In this document: one piece after another, positions 36,720-46,734 of the stretch
How the letters are laid out: each line of letters begins with the position of its first letter
Position numbering within the stretch: the stretch's first letter is position 1
Origin: Candidatus Deferrimicrobiaceae bacterium
GTDB taxonomy: Bacteria > Desulfobacterota > Deferrimicrobia > Deferrimicrobiales > Deferrimicrobiaceae
DNA: 64,000 nt
Direction of reading: 5' to 3'
Assembly: GCA_036504035.1 (NCBI GenBank)
Contig: DASXVV010000009.1
Span: forward strand, 513,751 to 577,750
The notes under the pieces: generated by a model
What the model saw: the letters and a program-made list of their open reading frames with translations, nothing else
What the model was told of the DNA's origin: nothing
The model's database searches: none
Program-made: the position numbers and the translations under genes

Positions 36720-37667
36720 TCAGGCGATGCAGAGGTCGGCAATGAGGGCGATCAGCAGGAAAGCCAGATAGAAGATGGAGGCCAGGAACGCGGCGGCGTG
36801 GCGCGACGAGCGGACGGAATAGACGTAGCAGGCGGCCAGGAACATCAGGCCGTCGATCACGGCGAAGACGGCAAACGCCCCGGAGGCGGCCCCGAGCAGC
36901 CACAACCCGAGCGAGGCGGGGATCAGCGCCGTCGCGTACAGGAAGATCAGCGCCCGGGTGTAGCGCCCCCCGAAAACCACGGGCAGCACCGGGATACCGG
37001 CAGCGCGGTAGTCGTCCCGGCACTTGAGGGCGAGCGTCCAGAAATGGGGCGGCTGCCACAGCAGCATCACGGCGAAGAGCACCAGCGCGTCGGCCCGAAG
37101 CGTCCCGGCGACCGCGGCGTATCCGATCAGCACCGGCAGGGCGCCGGGGATGCCTCCGGGAATTGCGCCGAACGGCGAACGGCGCTTGAGCCAGAGCGTG
37201 TAGACCACCGTGTAGGAAAGCACCCCGGCCGCGATCAGCGACGCCGTCAGCGCGTCGAGGCGGAACAGAGCCAACGCGAGCGCGGCCGCGACGATAAGGC
37301 ACGCCGTGGCAAACACCCCCCGCTCTCCGAAATGCGCCAAGGCGGCCGACCGTCGCGCGAGCCGCCCCATCCGGCGGTCGGGTGCGGCGTCGAGCACGCC
37401 GTTGATCGCGGCGGCGCCGACCGCGGCCATCACCAGCGCACCCAGGCCCGCGACCGCCGTTCCAGCCGGAGGCGCCCCTCGGGCGGCCAGCGCCATCCCC
37501 GCGTAGCCGGCCAGCGCCGAGGCGGCGACGATCCCGGGCTTGGCGAGCAGCAGCGCCGATTTCAGGCCGCCCGCTTCAGCAATCCGGGCTCCCGCCTTCG
37601 CGCAGTCCCCGAGCGTTTCGGGCGATTCGCCGCAGGGGCGTCCGGCCGTCGTGTCGCCTGCCGTCAT
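36720..37667 (-). CDS. ctaB: Protohaem IX farnesyltransferase (haem O synthase)
   Basis: UbiA-family membrane enzyme that attaches the farnesyl group to haem b to form haem O, 315 residues. The first Asp-rich motif reads NGVLDAAPDRRMGRL (usually N..D...D), the second region DYRAAGIPVLPVVFG, and LLWQPPHFWTLAL is diagnostic of CtaB. Nine hydrophobic segments are visible. An unusual hydrophilic N-terminus of ~40 residues (DTTAGRPCGESPETLGD) precedes the first helix. ATG 37667 overlaps the ctaA stop (ATGA) and is therefore chosen. Confidence 0.93.
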   Translation of the reverse strand: MTAGDTTAGRPCGESPETLGDCAKAGARIAEAGGLKSALLLAKPGIVAASALAGYAGMALAARGAPPAGTAVAGLGALVMAAVGAAAINGVLDAAPDRRMGRLARRSAALAHFGERGVFATACLIVAAALALALFRLDALTASLIAAGVLSYTVVYTLWLKRRSPFGAIPGGIPGALPVLIGYAAVAGTLRADALVLFAVMLLWQPPHFWTLALKCRDDYRAAGIPVLPVVFGGRYTRALIFLYATALIPASLGLWLLGAASGAFAVFAVIDGLMFLAACYVYSVRSSRHAAAFLASIFYLAFLLIALIADLCIA

Positions 37668-38521
37668 GGAGCGCCCTCCGCCGCGGCGGCCCTGGCCCAC
37701 ATCTTCCCGACGAGGACGATCATTCCCAGAGCCACGGCGAGATGGACAGCGGCAATCGCGGGAACCAGGTGCGAGAGCACCACCGCCACGCCGATGGCGA
37801 TCTGGAGCAGGCAAACCGCCAGCAGCGCGAGGGCGTCCTCCCGGTACGGGTCGAGCCGGTCGTCGACGCGCGTCATGATGCACAGGACGGCCGTCGTCAG
37901 GAACACCAGGTAGCCGGCCAGCCGGTGGACGAACTGGATGAACGGCTTCCCGCTGGAAATGGCCGGCAGCCAGCTTCCGGCGCAGGTGGGAAAATCGGTG
38001 CATGCGAGCCCCGAGTCGGAGTGGCGCACGAACGCCCCGAGCACGAGCTGGATAAACAGGAGCGCGCCGATGCCGAAGAACAGGCCCGCAAGGCCGCGGA
38101 CCGACAGGCGCGGCACCCGTGCGACCCCGTCGAAGGCGGCCATGTAGCAGACGAGCAGGAAGACCGACAGCCCGATCGCGAAATGGATCGTGGTGAAATC
38201 GGCCGGCAGCTCGAGCAACACCACGACGCCGCCGAGCACGATTTCGACGGCGATAAGCGCGAGCGCGCCCACGGGCACGGCACGCGCCCTCCCGGCATAG
38301 CTCCGGAAACGGATCCTCGCGAGCAGCACCAGCGAGAGCGTCGCGGCGATGGCGATCAGGCGGTGCCCGAACTCCATCCAGGTATCGAGGTGCCCCGGGG
38401 GAATCACCCGGCCGTGGCAGAGCGGCCAGTCGGGACAGCCGAGCCCCGCCTCCATCCCCGCCACGAGATTGCCCCAGATCAGGAGCAGAAAAAACAATCC
38501 GACCGCAACGCGTCCGATCAT
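37664..38521 (-). CDS. ctaA: Haem A synthase, COX15/CtaA family
   Basis: A 285-residue membrane enzyme that oxidises haem O to haem A. Eight helices form two pseudo-repeats with His ligands (MEFGHRLIAIAA, TIHFAIGLSV, QFVHRLAGYLVFL, AAVHLAVALG). Each half has a Cys pair loop (GCPDWPLCHG and ACTDFPTCAGSW), as in Bacillus-type CtaA. Together with ctaB it shows the terminal oxidase uses haem A. It lies between coxD (21-base gap) and ctaB (overlap). Confidence 0.93.
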   Translation of the reverse strand: MIGRVAVGLFFLLLIWGNLVAGMEAGLGCPDWPLCHGRVIPPGHLDTWMEFGHRLIAIAATLSLVLLARIRFRSYAGRARAVPVGALALIAVEIVLGGVVVLLELPADFTTIHFAIGLSVFLLVCYMAAFDGVARVPRLSVRGLAGLFFGIGALLFIQLVLGAFVRHSDSGLACTDFPTCAGSWLPAISSGKPFIQFVHRLAGYLVFLTTAVLCIMTRVDDRLDPYREDALALLAVCLLQIAIGVAVVLSHLVPAIAAVHLAVALGMIVLVGKMWARAAAAEGAP

Positions 38522-38542
38522 GCAGGAACCTCCCGGGTCCGT

Positions 38543-38809
38543 CTACTTTCTGAACAGCGTGTCCGACAGCGTGCCGAAGATGATGAGCGCGAGAAACAGG
38601 AGCGGCGCCAGCGCGAACGCACGGACCAGCGCGCTTTCCCGCCGGAGATGCATAAAGTAAAGCCCGACGAGCGCCGCCTTGGCGGATGCGATCGCGAGCG
38701 CCACGATCGCGTTGCCCACCCCGAGCCGCAGGTAGGAGACGCCCATCGTCAGGCCGGTCAGGACGACCAGGGAGGCCCAGACGATCAGGTATGTCCGGTA
38801 TTCCTTCAT
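38543..38809 (-). CDS. coxD: Cytochrome c oxidase subunit IV (prokaryotic type)
   Basis: An 88-residue membrane protein with three helices. The pattern YLIVWASLVVLTGLTMGVSYL, then KAALVGLYFMHLRRE, is diagnostic of the CtaF/COX4_pro family. It is a small accessory subunit that stabilises the oxidase. It sits eleven bases after coxC. Confidence 0.92.
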   Translation of the reverse strand: MKEYRTYLIVWASLVVLTGLTMGVSYLRLGVGNAIVALAIASAKAALVGLYFMHLRRESALVRAFALAPLLFLALIIFGTLSDTLFRK

Positions 38810-38820
38810 CCGCTATCGCC

Positions 38821-39406
38821 TCACCCGATCAGGTACAGGAGCGGGAACAGGTAGATCCAGACCACGTCGACGAAATGCCAGTAGAGCCCCGCGACCTCGA
38901 CCGGGGTGTGATACCCCGCGTCGAATTTTCCCTTGGCCGCCAGCCAGAGCAGCCCCGAGAATACCGCGAGGCCTGCCGCAATGTGAAAAGCGTGCAGGGC
39001 GGTCATCACGAAGTAGAGGGAGAAAAACAGGTCGGTTCCGGGGAACTCGCGGCGGGCGAAGTGCTCCGAGTACTCGATCGCCTTGATGCCCAGGAACCCC
39101 GCCCCCAACAGCAGCGTCAGCCCCAGGAAGACCTTGAGCATCCGGATCTTCCCTTCTCGGATCGCCGCCAGGCCGAGCGCCACGGTGAGGCTGCTGCAGA
39201 TGAGGACGACGGTATTGGCCGCGCCGAGCATCCGGTTCAGCTTCAACGAACCGGCATGGAACAGCGCGGGATCCTGCATCCGGAAGACGGTGTAGGCGGT
39301 GAACAACCCGCCGAAGAGCAGCACCTCGGTGGCGAGGAAAAGCCAGATGCCCAGCCGGGCGGTCTCGGGGCCGCCCGCCGTGTGCGCCGCTTCAGCCCCC
39401 CCAAGT

Positions 39407-39414
<8 letters not shown>
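38821..39414 (-). CDS. coxC: Cytochrome c oxidase subunit III
   Basis: A 197-residue subunit with five helices, the short bacterial form. Signature stretches are [19 protein letters not shown], then [14 protein letters not shown] and [18 protein letters not shown]. It overlaps the coxA stop by eight bases. It supports proton uptake into the D-channel region of subunit I in known enzymes. Confidence 0.94.
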
Positions 39415-41023
<1,609 letters not shown>

Positions 41024-41090
41024 GGGTCTCCTCCTCACCCTCCATTGGACTTCATCACGGGCTCGAACGATTCGGGCAACCTCTTCCGGC

Positions 41091-42029
41091 CTACTTGACC
41101 GTCTTCAGCCAGGCGATGATCTCGGCGATCTCGTCTTCCTTCAGCGTTCCCTTGTAGGTCGGCATCACGGGGTCGAATCCCTTGACGACCTTCGCGGTCG
41201 GGTCGAGGATCGATTCGCGGAAGTAGCTCTCGTCGGCGATCAGGGCCGAGCCGTCGGACATCTCGACCTTTCGGCCGTAGAGTCCCTTGAAGGTAGGGCC
41301 GATCCGGTCGACGCCGTCGACGCCGTGGCAGCCGAGGCAGCCGTACCGCTCGACGAGCCCCTTGCCCTTCATCCAGGGCGGCGCGAGATCCGGCTTGCGC
41401 TCCCCGGCCACCCACCGCCGGTAATCCGCCGCGTCCATCACGATCATCTTTGCACGCATCGTGGAGTGGCCGGTGCCGCAATATTGCGTGCAGTAGATGT
41501 CGAAGCTGCCGGCCTTCTCGGGCTGGACCCACAGGTCGGTGTAGCGGCCCGGCACGATGTCCTGCTTGATGCGAAAAGCGGGAAGGTAGAAACCGTGCAG
41601 GACGTCCGAGGAGGTCAGGACGAACCGGACCGGCTTGCCCAGCGGCACCCGCACCTCGTTGATCGACGAGCGACCGTCGGAATACCGGAACTCGTATAGC
41701 CACTGGCGCGCGACGACGTTGATGTCGGCGGCCCCCGCCGGTGCGGTCCGGATGTCGCGGAAGACGATCCACCCGTAGGCGAAGATCGCCAGCACCAGGG
41801 CGGACGGAATCACCACCCAGAGCGTCTCGAGCAGACGGTTGCCGGTGATGTACGGCGTCGACTCCCCTTCGTTCCCCTTCCGGCGCCGGTACCGCCAGGC
41901 GAACCAGATCAGCGTCCCTTGCGTCAGGAAGAAGAAAATAAGCGCGATGACGACGATGAACAGGAAGACGGAATCGATCCGCCCCGCAACCCGGGACACG
42001 CCGACCGCGTCGCTGGGATACGGCGTCAC
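41091..42029 (-). CDS. coxB: Cytochrome c oxidase subunit II with C-terminal cytochrome c domain
   Basis: A 312-residue subunit (caa3-type). Two N-terminal helices are followed by the cupredoxin domain with the CuA motif [12 protein letters not shown], where Gln replaces the usual Glu. The aromatic path residues are in [16 protein letters not shown] fused cytochrome c domain (~230-312) has CLGCH and a Met ligand in [11 protein letters not shown] 42029 overlaps the stop of the Sco gene (GTGA), which sets the start; the reading frame upstream of it is a shadow. The fused cytochrome lets the oxidase accept electrons directly from ActE or the pentahaem cytochromes. Confidence 0.94.
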   Translation of the reverse strand: MTPYPSDAVGVSRVAGRIDSVFLFIVVIALIFFFLTQGTLIWFAWRYRRRKGNEGESTPYITGNRLLETLWVVIPSALVLAIFAYGWIVFRDIRTAPAGAADINVVARQWLYEFRYSDGRSSINEVRVPLGKPVRFVLTSSDVLHGFYLPAFRIKQDIVPGRYTDLWVQPEKAGSFDIYCTQYCGTGHSTMRAKMIVMDAADYRRWVAGERKPDLAPPWMKGKGLVERYGCLGCHGVDGVDRIGPTFKGLYGRKVEMSDGSALIADESYFRESILDPTAKVVKGFDPVMPTYKGTLKEDEIAEIIAWLKTVK

Positions 42030-42859
42030 GGCGTACGCCCCTTCTTCCGGTCGGCCCGCCACAGCGCCGAGAGCAGGGCGGCGAAAAGCAGCAGCACCAG
42101 CGCGCCCCCGATCTTCATGACGTTGACGGCGATCAGGGCGTACTTTCGACCGACGGGATCGTAATGGTAGCAGTAGAGCAGGACGCGGTTGAGCACCGGA
42201 CTGCCGATCTTTCCGTCCGCCGCTTCGATCAGCGCCAGCTTGAGGTCCTGCGGCCGGATCTCGAGGTCGTAGAGGTAGCGCGATACCTTGCCGTCGGGCG
42301 TCAGGACGACGGCCACCGTCGGATGAGCGAAATTGTTCTTCCCGAGCCGGGTATATCGCACGCCGACCGCGTGTGCCAGGCGATCGATCGCAGGCGCTTT
42401 TCCGGAAAGGAACGGCCAGCGCAGCGGCAGCCCGTCGATTCCCGGGAGCATCCCGTACGTCTCGCGGGACTTGGCACGGGCCATTTCGATGGTCTCTTCC
42501 GGGTCGATGCTGACGGTCACGATGCGGTAATCGCGCCCGAGCGACAGACCGCCAAGCCGCTTGACCGTTCCGGTGAGGTTGCGGAACGTGAGCGGGCACA
42601 GCATCGGGCAGGCGTAGTAGTTCAGCGTGAGCAGCACCGGGGTGGCGCCGGGGAAGAAGTCGGCCAGGCGGACCGGCTTCCCGTCGGCATCCGCGAAGGG
42701 CAGGTCGAGCGGCACCTTCCCGCCCGGGCGCTCGTCGACGCCTACTTCGGGCAGGCCGGTGTCGGCCTCGGTATGGGCCAGCGCCGGCAACTGGGCCCCG
42801 ACCAGCGCAGCCAGAAGCAGCGCCGCCAGAAACAGCGACCTGGCGCGGCGCCCGGTCAC
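42026..42859 (-). CDS. Sco1/SenC-type copper chaperone
   Basis: A 277-residue membrane-bound thioredoxin-like protein that helps load CuA. A signal peptide (to ~ALAHTEA) leads into the domain with the copper motif YYACPMLCPLTFRNL (CX3C) and the third ligand His in NFAHPTVAV. A C-terminal membrane helix follows (ALIAVNVMKIGGALVLLLFAALL), which is unusual for Sco proteins, normally anchored at the N-terminus. GTG 42859 overlaps the stop of the octahaem cytochrome gene (GTGA), and its own stop overlaps coxB. Confidence 0.9.
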   Translation of the reverse strand: MTGRRARSLFLAALLLAALVGAQLPALAHTEADTGLPEVGVDERPGGKVPLDLPFADADGKPVRLADFFPGATPVLLTLNYYACPMLCPLTFRNLTGTVKRLGGLSLGRDYRIVTVSIDPEETIEMARAKSRETYGMLPGIDGLPLRWPFLSGKAPAIDRLAHAVGVRYTRLGKNNFAHPTVAVVLTPDGKVSRYLYDLEIRPQDLKLALIEAADGKIGSPVLNRVLLYCYHYDPVGRKYALIAVNVMKIGGALVLLLFAALLSALWRADRKKGRTP

Positions 42860-44376
42860 TTCAGGGGCGGGGCCGGACGCTCGCCGCTGCGCGCGGACAG
42901 GTCGAGCAGTTCGAGCATCTCGCGAAGGTTCTTCGACAGGTACCAGCGCCCGTTTCCGAATACTCCGTAATCGGCCCCGGCCATGGCCGAGGCGAAGCGG
43001 GTTGAGTTCGCGTAGAAAAGCCACTGCTCGACCCAGCGCTTCTCGATCGGCTCGTCGAACGGGCTCCCCTTCCGGCCGGGCCCCTTTGCGACGCCCTTGT
43101 CCCAGGCCGACAGCAGCACCTGCGTGGCGGCCAGCGTCATCTCGTTGGTGCCCCGAACCGTCTCCTCGAACCGGGCATACTGCCCGTTCACCCAGTCGGC
43201 CGCGTGGCACGCACGGCAGATCTTCTGCATGACGGCGCTACGCTTCGCCTGCTCCCCGGCGTCGATCAGTGAGGCCGACACCGGCTCTCCGGTCAGCTCG
43301 GTCGGGAGCGGGAGCCCGCCCTTGTTGCGGATCGTGCTCGTGTCGGGCGAGACGGGGTGCGGGTGAGCGTAGGGAAGGCCGAAGATGCGCCAGCCGAGCC
43401 GGTCGTTCATCCGGTGGCTCCGCTCGGCGACGACGCTCCCCTCGCCGGAGACGACGAGGCTCACGTGACAGGCGGCGCAGGTGGGGGCGGAAAAGTCTTT
43501 GCCCACTTGCCACGGGACATCCTTGAAGTTCCACTCCTTGCCCAGCGAAAGGTAGATGTTGCCGTGCTTGCTCGCCTCGTAGACGGGGTAGGCAGGGACG
43601 TCGGGGCCCTTGTGACACTCGGCGCACGTGTACGGCTTGCGCGCCATCTCGATCGAGAAGCGGTGGCGGGTATGGCACGAGGCGCAGGAGCCCAGGCTGC
43701 CGTCGGGGTTGACCCGCCCGACGCCCACGTTCGGCCATCCGGAGAGCGTCGGGAACACCATCTCGCCCATCGACGTCACCCGGGTTTGGCGCCCCACGAC
43801 CTTGATCTCGGTCCCGTGGCAGTAGTAACAAGACTCGGCGCCGACGTTGTCGGTCGGGGCGTGCGGGGAAAGCTTCCCTTCCGAGAAGGTCTGCACGCCG
43901 TTGACGGAACCGACGAGGTCCTGGTAGAGGGCGTTGTTGTGCAGGTTCCCGAAGGCGTGGGACATGAGGTTCTCGCGATATTGGGCGCGCTCGACCGGGT
44001 GGCAGCGGGCGCAGTCCTCGGGGGAAACGACGACGTGGACCCGGTGGCCGTTGTGCTCGAAGGTGTCGGCGTGCTTCGCCGAATCGGCCGTGTGGCACTC
44101 GGCGCAGCCGACCACGACCCGCGCGAGATCCCCCGGAATTTCGGTCGCGGAAACCCGGCGGGAAAGCCGCTCGGCCTTGAGCCCATCGGCCGGCGTGACG
44201 ACGGAATGCCGGCTGCGGCGCCAGTCCTCGACGATCCCCGGAGTCACGGACTCGTGGCACCCGATGCATTCGGCGGTCGCCTCGCTGACGGGCGGATCGG
44301 CGGCGAACAGGGGGAGACGGCTCGGCGGAAGGACCAGCAGCGCAAGGACGGGTACGACCAGGCGGACACGTCTCAT
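42856..44376 (-). CDS. HAO-like octahaem cytochrome c
   Basis: A 506-residue exported cytochrome with a signal peptide ending near residue 26. Eight CXXCH motifs lie at residues ~37, 91, 122, 183, 231, 251, 300 and 387 (CIGCH, CAECH, CARCH, CYYCH, CASCH, CAECH, CAACH, CRACH). The stretch EASKHGNIYLS followed by SAPTCAACH is characteristic of the hydroxylamine-oxidoreductase superfamily. No C-terminal membrane anchor is evident. It heads the oxidase operon behind a good GGAGGAG site. Whether it oxidises hydroxylamine, reduces nitrite or is only an electron carrier cannot be told here; the crosslinking Tyr of true HAO should be checked by alignment. Confidence 0.87.
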   Translation of the reverse strand: MRRVRLVVPVLALLVLPPSRLPLFAADPPVSEATAECIGCHESVTPGIVEDWRRSRHSVVTPADGLKAERLSRRVSATEIPGDLARVVVGCAECHTADSAKHADTFEHNGHRVHVVVSPEDCARCHPVERAQYRENLMSHAFGNLHNNALYQDLVGSVNGVQTFSEGKLSPHAPTDNVGAESCYYCHGTEIKVVGRQTRVTSMGEMVFPTLSGWPNVGVGRVNPDGSLGSCASCHTRHRFSIEMARKPYTCAECHKGPDVPAYPVYEASKHGNIYLSLGKEWNFKDVPWQVGKDFSAPTCAACHVSLVVSGEGSVVAERSHRMNDRLGWRIFGLPYAHPHPVSPDTSTIRNKGGLPLPTELTGEPVSASLIDAGEQAKRSAVMQKICRACHAADWVNGQYARFEETVRGTNEMTLAATQVLLSAWDKGVAKGPGRKGSPFDEPIEKRWVEQWLFYANSTRFASAMAGADYGVFGNGRWYLSKNLREMLELLDLSARSGERPAPPLK

Positions 44377-44437
44377 GGGACTCCTCCGTCGGCGGATCTT
44401 GGCAACGCACCCATGGTACGCCACGCGGAGGGGCGAC

Positions 44438-46111
44438 TCAACCCATGGACTCCCACGCCGTAATGGCGGCCAGCACCTCCTCGCCGGAGCGTGCTGCGAT
44501 CAGTTTCCGCATCAACTCCCGGTTGCGGACGGCGCGGCTGATCAACCCGAGGATCCTCACCTGGATCGCAGGGTCGGACAGGGGCGTCAAGATCAGGAAT
44601 ACGACCTCGACCGGCGCATCGGTCGAGACGTCGGAGATCCCGCCATGGGTCAGCCCGACTGCGACCACGGGGCGCGTAAGCTTTTCCAGCCGCGCATGCG
44701 GAAAGGCGACGCCCTCGTTGATGAACGTCGTTCCGAGCGCTTCCCGTTCCAGGACGGTATCGAGAATCGCCGCCGGATCGCCCGCGGCGCCGCCTTCTGC
44801 CGCAACGTCGACCAGCATCCGGAGGACGAGCGCCTTTTGAACCGGCTGGTTCCAGATCACGACACGCCGGGGGGTCAGGAGGTCGCCCACCTGGGGCTCT
44901 TCGGCCCGGGCCTCGGGGACCGGGACCGCCCCGGCGGGGATTGCCGGGGACGCCCGGGGAACGGGCGGAGGCGACTTCGCCACGGGGGCCCGGGTGTCCA
45001 GGACGACGATGGTCAAGCCCGAGGCCGCGTGGAGCAGCCGCTCGACCGCGCTTTTTTCCCCCCGGATCCGTTTCCACCAGGGCCGGATCCTCGGGCTGCC
45101 GACCACGAGCGTCCCCGCGCGATACTCCTTCGCGAAGCGGAGAAGCGTGTCGACGATATCCTCCCCCTTGTAGGTGAACACCATCGCGCCCAGCTGTTTC
45201 GCCAGCGTCAGCGTCCCGGAGAGCATCCGCTGCGTTTGGGAGTCGATGACGGTCGGCGCCTCCGACGGCGTCTGTACGTAGACCGCGTACCAGTTCCGGT
45301 TGAGTCGGCCGGCCAGCCGGGAGGCATACCGGAGCAGCATCTCGCTGTTGGGTCCGCGCGAGGAGAGCGCCACCATCACCTGGTCCGGGGAGGCTCCGGC
45401 TTCGGACTCGGTCGTCTCCCGACGCTTCAGGTCGATGTGCGAGGCGAGCTCGCGCAGCGTGAGCTCGCGAAGGTTCTCGAGGTTGGCCCCCGTGAAGAAA
45501 TTTCCGAGCGCCGTCTGGACGCGGTCGGCCGGGTAGATCTTCCCTTCCTCGAGCCGCTTCCGGAGATCCTCGGTGGAGAGGTCGACGTTGACGATCTGGT
45601 CGGCTTCCGCCACGACGGTATCGGGGATCCGCTCGCGGATCCGGACGTGGATCTCCCGCTCGACCGTGTCGTAGAGGCTTTCGAGGTGCTGGATGTTCAG
45701 CGTCGTGATGACGTGGATGCCGGCATCGAGGATGTCCTGGACGTCCTGGTAGCGCTTGGGATTCAGGCTCCCGGGCACGTTCGTGTGCGCCAGCTCGTCG
45801 ATGAGGGCGACCTGCGGCTTTCGCGCGAGCACCGCGTCGCGATCCATCTCCTCGAGGACCACTCCCCGGTACTCCTGCTTCCGGCGGGAAACGACCTCCA
45901 GCCCGTCCACCAGCGCCGACGTCTCCCGGCGCCCGTGCGCCTCGACGAATCCGACGACGACATCGATGCCTTCGTCCCGGAGACGATGTCCCTCCAGCAG
46001 CATCTGGTACGTCTTGCCGACGCCCGCCCCGTAGCCGAGATAGATCTTCAGCCGCCCGCGCCCGGAGCGGCGGATCATCCTCAGAAAAGTGCCGGTGCGG
46101 TCATCGGCCAT
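44438..46111 (-). CDS. KdpD-like sensor fused to a PTS EIIA (PtsN-like) domain, no kinase
   Basis: A 557-residue cytoplasmic protein. Residues ~15-225 are the KdpD N-terminal domain with Walker A GYGAGVGKTYQM and LIDELAHTNVPGS. Residues ~245-370 form the universal-stress (USP) domain (VMVALSSRGPNSEMLLRYASRLAG, then LVVGSPRIRPWW). After a Pro/Ala-rich linker (~375-405) comes a PTS EIIA type-2 domain with the phospho-acceptor His in GVAFPHARLEKL and a C-terminal ...LISRAVRNRELMRKLIAA stretch. The four membrane helices and the histidine kinase of full KdpD (~890 residues) are absent. It is the last kdp gene, ten bases after kdpC. It may tie K+ uptake to the nitrogen-PTS; E. coli EIIA-Ntr is known to bind KdpD. 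Confidence 0.9.
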   Translation of the reverse strand: MADDRTGTFLRMIRRSGRGRLKIYLGYGAGVGKTYQMLLEGHRLRDEGIDVVVGFVEAHGRRETSALVDGLEVVSRRKQEYRGVVLEEMDRDAVLARKPQVALIDELAHTNVPGSLNPKRYQDVQDILDAGIHVITTLNIQHLESLYDTVEREIHVRIRERIPDTVVAEADQIVNVDLSTEDLRKRLEEGKIYPADRVQTALGNFFTGANLENLRELTLRELASHIDLKRRETTESEAGASPDQVMVALSSRGPNSEMLLRYASRLAGRLNRNWYAVYVQTPSEAPTVIDSQTQRMLSGTLTLAKQLGAMVFTYKGEDIVDTLLRFAKEYRAGTLVVGSPRIRPWWKRIRGEKSAVERLLHAASGLTIVVLDTRAPVAKSPPPVPRASPAIPAGAVPVPEARAEEPQVGDLLTPRRVVIWNQPVQKALVLRMLVDVAAEGGAAGDPAAILDTVLEREALGTTFINEGVAFPHARLEKLTRPVVAVGLTHGGISDVSTDAPVEVVFLILTPLSDPAIQVRILGLISRAVRNRELMRKLIAARSGEEVLAAITAWESMG

Positions 46112-46121
46112 GGGACCTCCG

Positions 46122-46706
46122 TTATTCCCGTTTCACGTCGAGCGAAAGATTCAGCAGCAGCACGTTGACGCGCGGCTGCCCGAAAAGGCCGAGCTGCCGC
46201 CCTTCCGTATTCGCATCGATCTTCGCCTGCACCGCCTCGCGGGTCAAGCCGCGCGCCGCGGCGACCCGGGCGGCCTGGAACCGCGCATTGTCGACGCCGA
46301 TGTGCGGGTCGAGGCCGCTCGCCGAGGACGTCACCGCGTCGGCGGGCACGGGAATCGCGTTGTCCAACCCGTTTTCCCTCCGGTAGTCGGCGACCCTTCG
46401 GCGGACGTCGGCAATCAGTTTCTTCGAGAGCGGCCCGAGGTTCGTGCCGCCGGATTCCGAAGCATCGTAACCCGCCCCGGCAGCCGACGGGCGCGGGTGG
46501 AAATATCCCGGCCCTGAAAACGACTGCCCGATCAACGACGACCCGACCACGTTTCCACCGTTCCGGAGGAGCGATCCCGCGGCCTGGTTGGGAAACAGGC
46601 CACGCCCGATGCCGGAGACCGCCAGCGGGTAGACGCCGCAACACAGCAGCGCGATCAGGAGCGTCGACAACAACGAAGCGCGGATTTCCGCCACGAGCGA
46701 TTTCAT
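46122..46706 (-). CDS. kdpC: KdpC, subunit of the high-affinity K+ ATPase
   Basis: A 194-residue protein with one N-terminal membrane helix (~13-33) and a periplasmic domain. Family stretches are GSSLIGQSFSGPGYFHPRPSAA, GTNLGPLSKKL, VTSSASGLDPHIG and the C-terminal VNVLLLNLSLD. It stabilises the KdpFABC complex. It follows kdpB by 28 bases. Confidence 0.95.
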   Translation of the reverse strand: MKSLVAEIRASLLSTLLIALLCCGVYPLAVSGIGRGLFPNQAAGSLLRNGGNVVGSSLIGQSFSGPGYFHPRPSAAGAGYDASESGGTNLGPLSKKLIADVRRRVADYRRENGLDNAIPVPADAVTSSASGLDPHIGVDNARFQAARVAAARGLTREAVQAKIDANTEGRQLGLFGQPRVNVLLLNLSLDVKRE

Positions 46707-46734
46707 GTTATTCCCCCCCCCTTGTCATGGCGTC

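Noticed and set aside
36418..37302. Long minus-strand frame of 294 codons overlapping ctaB
   Set aside because: The first ~220 codons are a phase-shifted shadow of ctaB. Only the last 70 codons, behind their own ribosome site, are a real gene.
41091..42599. CoxB extended to a 502-residue protein
   Set aside because: The N-terminal 190 residues are a shadow of the Sco gene. GTG 42029 overlaps the Sco stop and starts at the normal CoxB N-terminus.
44438..46111. Annotation as a full KdpD sensor kinase
   Set aside because: No membrane helices, HisKA or ATPase boxes are present. The C-terminal part is an EIIA domain.
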